Shown: one piece after another, positions 6,493-8,519 of the stretch
Numbering within the stretch: position 1 is the stretch's first letter
Layout of the letters: each line of letters opens with the position of its first letter
Source: JBKPCD01 sp046727175
GTDB taxonomy: Bacteria > Acidobacteriota > Vicinamibacteria > Vicinamibacterales > 2-12-FULL-66-21
Assembly: GCA_046727175.1 (NCBI GenBank)
Contig: JBKPCD010000271.1
Coordinates: 1 to 8,519, forward strand
DNA length: 8,519 bases
Reading direction: 5' to 3'
The notes under the pieces: generated by a model
Told to the model about the DNA's origin: nothing
What the model saw: the letters and a program-made list of their open reading frames with translations, nothing else
The model's database searches: none
Made by a program: the position numbers and the translations under genes

Positions 6493-6508
6493 GTCAACGG
6501 CCGTTGAC
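6493..6508. promoter_or_regulatory. TetR operator 1 (perfect 16-bp palindrome)
   Basis: GTCAACGGCCGTTGAC is a perfect palindrome. It lies between the -35 and -10 of the TetR gene and overlaps the likely -35 (TTGACA, 6504-6509) of the monooxygenase gene, so one bound dimer could block both directions. The half-site GTCAAC recurs in operator 2. Binding by the adjacent TetR protein is inferred. Confidence 0.75.
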
Positions 6509-6534
6509 ATCAAACAATCGAGCCCGGCTACGAT
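6504..6534 (+). promoter_or_regulatory. Probable promoter of the flavin monooxygenase gene
   Basis: TTGACA at 6504-6509 is a consensus -35. TACGAT at 6529-6534 is a plausible -10 with a 19-nt spacer, longer than ideal. The -35 is inside operator 1 and the -10 touches operator 2. A second TTGACA at 6546-6551 belongs to operator 2 and has no good -10 partner. Confidence 0.45.
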
Positions 6535-6552
6535 GTCAACATGCGTTGACAT
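6533..6552. promoter_or_regulatory. TetR operator 2 (8+8 bp dyad)
   Basis: ATGTCAAC-ATGC-GTTGACAT has perfect 8-bp arms round a 4-base centre, the same GTCAAC-N4-GTTGAC plan as operator 1. The two dyad centres are 42 bp apart, about four helical turns, so two dimers would sit on the same face of the DNA. It lies just downstream of the monooxygenase -10. Confidence 0.75.
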
Positions 6553-6582
6553 AGTGGTGCGCGGTCGAAGGATTCGGTCGAC

Positions 6583-8088
6583 ATGAAACGCGCCTGTGTC
6601 ATCGGCGCCGGCCTTGCGGGTCTTGCAGCGGCCAAGGTCCTCAAGCAGGACGGCTTCGAGATCATGGTGTTCGAGAAGGAAGGCGAACTGGGAGGCGTGT
6701 GGGCCGCGTCCCGAACCTATCCAGGACTGCGCGCGAACAATTCCCGCGACAGTTACGCCTTTTCGGACTTCCCGTATCCGGACACCGCCGACGAGTTCCC
6801 GACCGCGGAGCAGATACGTGCGTACGCAAATGCCTATGCGGGTCGGTTTGCCCTGCGGCCGCTGATTCGCCTGTCGACAGAGGTGGTGTCGGTCAGGCGC
6901 GTCGCGAACGACCGGTTCGAGGTTCTCGTTCGGCCAGGTGTTGGCAATCGGATCGTCTGTGAATTCGACTTCGTCGTCGTGTGCAACGGCGTGTTCTCGG
7001 AACCGCAGACGCCACACCTTGACGGCCAGGAACTCTTCCACGGGTCGATTGTCCATTCAAGCCAGTTGACCGATCCGCGAATCGCGGTCGGCAAACGTGT
7101 CGTCGTTGTCGGCGTCGGCAAGTCGGCTCTGGACTGCGCGGCGTGGGCGGCCCAGCATGCGCGAACGTGCACGCTGGTATTCCGATCACCGCACTGGATG
7201 GCGCCGCGCTATCTCTTCAGGCGGATCCGGATCGATCGGGTGATCTTCACACGAGTCTTCGAGCTGTTCCTCCGTTATCACCGCATGGGCGGACTCGAAT
7301 CGTTCCTGCATGGCCCGATGCGGGGATTCGTGCTCCTGTGGTGGCAGGCCTGGAGCCGTGTTCTCCGCCGCTTTCTCGATGTGCCGGCCGTGCTCGTACC
7401 AGATGCCTCGCTTCCTGCCGGTTTCGAGAACATCGGCGTCGGCGGCGAGTTCTACCAGGCCTTGAGCGCCGGCGTGCTCGTTCTCAAGCGTGCTCGGGTC
7501 GGCCCGTTTCGTGAGTCAAGATACGCTTTGCCTCGATACATCCGAAGCCGTAAAGGCCGATCTGGTCGTACTAGCCACCGGATGGCGGCAGGGCTTTGCG
7601 TTTCTCGATGACAATCTCGTGCGGCAGATTAGGAGGAACGGGCGACTTTGGCTCTATCGACACATCCTGCCGCCGCGCGAACCCCACCTGGGATTCATCG
7701 GCTATGCGTCATCGACGGCGTGTCAACTGACATCGGAGGTCGCCGCGCATTGGTTGTCAGAATGCTTTCGCGGAGAGATGACCCTGCCGAGCGCCGCTGC
7801 GATGGAGCGGAGATCGGGCGTGTGCTGGAGTGGGCCATCGACGTGTTCCCGGGTCGACGCGAGGGGTACTTCGTCGGGCCCTATCTGTCGCATTATCTCG
7901 ACGATCTGCTCCGCGACATGCAGTTACCCTGCAGACGCGCGGGCAGCCTGGTCGCGGAATACTTTGCTCCGCTTTGGCCCCGCCGTTACCGAAACCTGAC
8001 CGAGCAGCGCCAGCGTCGACGGCCGGAGCGGGCACGGGAGGCTCGTTCCCTTGCGTTCACCCGCCTGCGCGATCTGCGTCACAGCTGA
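6583..8088 (+). pseudogene. Flavin-containing/Baeyer-Villiger-type monooxygenase, interrupted by two compensating frameshifts
   Basis: Reconstructed across three segments this is a protein of about 501 residues, a usual length for flavin-dependent NADPH monooxygenases that oxygenate small lipophilic substrates. Segment 1 (6583 to about 7503) has the FAD site VIGAGLAGLAAA (residues 6-17), the FMO-like motif F152-x-G-x3-H158, and the NADPH-binding GVGKSALDCAA (from 177). It then runs out of frame to a stop at 7611. Segment 2 (about 7502-7807, next frame) has ADLVVLATGWRQ. Segment 3 (about 7810-8088, back in the first frame) has EIGRVLEWAIDVFPGRREG and EYFAPLWPRRYRNLTEQRQ. An extra C in GGCCCG (7501-7506) and a lost G at GGAGCGGAG (7804-7812) explain both shifts. 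ATG 6583 has AAGGA 10 nt upstream. As read, only the N-terminal 342-residue frame could be translated. Control by the divergent TetR is inferred from the operators. The substrate is unknown. Confidence 0.87.
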
Positions 8089-8191
8089 GCACGTCGAACA
8101 CGACGCAACCCGCGAGGTTTTGGGTGATGATGTCCACAATTCCGTCTGAGAGTTGGCCTGCCATCGCCATTCGCCGTCTCGTTTGCACGAC
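8089..8191. other. Intergenic stretch between monooxygenase and second MFS gene
   Basis: About 100 bases without a clear promoter, terminator or operator. No copy of the GTCAAC-N4-GTTGAC dyad is present, so there is no sign that the TetR regulator acts on the second transporter directly. Confidence 0.3.
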
Positions 8192-8519
8192 GTGATCCGG
8201 ACGGCCGCAGGCCGGATTGCGGCGGCGCTGGGCCATCGTAACTTCCGCCTTCTATGGATCGGCGCCCTGACGTCCAGTATCGGCACGTGGATGCAGAAGC
8301 TGGCGCAAGCATGGCTGATCCTCACGATAGCCGGCTCACGATCCGCGTTCTTTCTGGGACTGGATACCTTTCTGAGCGAGCTGCCGATTCTTCTTTTCAC
8401 GATGATCGGCGGGGTGGTGGCGGATCGGCGCGATCGGCGCCACATGATGCTGACCTCACTGATCACACAGATGGTAGTGGCGCTGGGGCTGGCCACGTTG
8501 ATTCACACGGGGCGAATCC
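8192..8519 (+). CDS. MFS transporter (EntS/MFS_3-like), partial at right edge
   Basis: The first 109 codons are seen. The N-terminal ALGHRNFRLLWIGALTSSIG and WMQKLAQAWLILTI form transmembrane segment 1 and the following loop. FLGLDTFLSELPILLFTMIGG is segment 2. The MFS motif A appears as GGVVADRRDRR (73-83), and a third segment starts at about 88. The family is known for multidrug or siderophore export, but the substrate is not determinable. The start is uncertain: GTG 8192, TTG 8183 and TTG 8153 are in frame after a TGA at 8147-8149, and none has a good ribosome site. GTG 8192 gives the usual length before the first membrane segment. It follows the monooxygenase gene on the same strand after about 100 nt and could be its export partner, though nothing but position supports this. 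Confidence 0.87.
   Translation, partial: MIRTAAGRIAAALGHRNFRLLWIGALTSSIGTWMQKLAQAWLILTIAGSRSAFFLGLDTFLSELPILLFTMIGGVVADRRDRRHMMLTSLITQMVVALGLATLIHTGRI

Noticed and set aside
6533..6552. The dyads as ends of a mobile element or attachment sites
   Set aside because: The repeats lie only 42 bp apart, enclose no gene, and fit operator geometry relative to the two promoters.
7495..7815. Programmed ribosomal frameshifting in the monooxygenase gene
   Set aside because: Two shifts of opposite sign at non-slippery sequences, in a family with no known recoding, are better explained by indels.
8057..8170. Minus-strand 37-codon open frame with a hydrophobic, protein-like stretch (IVDIITQNLAGCVVFDVLS)
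   Set aside because: It overlaps the monooxygenase 3' end, has no ribosome site and no recognised family; it is likely chance or at most an unrecognised remnant.
1..8519. rRNA, tRNA, CRISPR arrays, transposases, toxin-antitoxin or phage-defence genes
   Set aside because: None of their sequence signatures was seen on either strand.

Overview
The window is GC-rich, densely coded bacterial chromosomal DNA. It carries mostly regulators paired with transporters or single enzymes. The gene mix (an ECF sigma factor with a SnoaL-like tail, EntS/MFS_3-type transporters, an AraC regulator with a two-part HTH, a TetR regulator beside a flavin monooxygenase) suits a soil bacterium such as an acidobacterium. 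No rRNA or marker gene is present, so that assignment is only an impression. I see no rRNA, tRNA, CRISPR array, insertion sequence, integrase or phage gene.

Layout. Positions 776 to 1 (minus): an ECF sigma factor, cut by the left edge. It is divergent from an MFS transporter at 949-2175 (plus), whose N-terminus looks frameshifted. Positions 2176-2318 hold a GC-rich, repeat-bearing intergenic stretch. A VOC-fold (glyoxalase/bleomycin-resistance type) protein follows at 2319-2708 (plus), then an ornithine cyclodeaminase/mu-crystallin family protein at 2909-3910 (plus). A class I methyltransferase runs convergently on the minus strand from 4712, with no stop until 3279, deep inside the cyclodeaminase gene. 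An AraC-family regulator (5705-4794, minus) lies just upstream of the methyltransferase and probably shares its transcript. A TetR regulator (6479-5887, minus) and a flavin-dependent monooxygenase (6583-8088, plus) are divergent. Both are broken by single-base frameshifts. A second MFS transporter starts at about 8192 and runs off the right edge.

How the genes relate. The clearest functional unit is TetR/monooxygenase. Their 103-bp shared promoter region holds two near-identical dyads, GTCAAC-N4-GTTGAC. One lies on the TetR promoter spacer and the monooxygenase -35; the other lies just after the monooxygenase -10. This is a classic layout for an autoregulated TetR that controls a divergent oxidoreductase. 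The AraC/methyltransferase pair and the sigma/MFS pair are other regulator-plus-effector neighbours, without such clear operators.

The main oddity is a run of probable one-base indels, nearly all at short G/C runs: MFS near 944-949, TetR near 6246-6249, monooxygenase near 7503-7505 and near 7804-7810, and possibly the methyltransferase near 3965-3968. The simplest explanation is uncorrected long-read homopolymer error in the assembly; true gene decay is the alternative. I did not find evidence for a wholly new multi-gene system.
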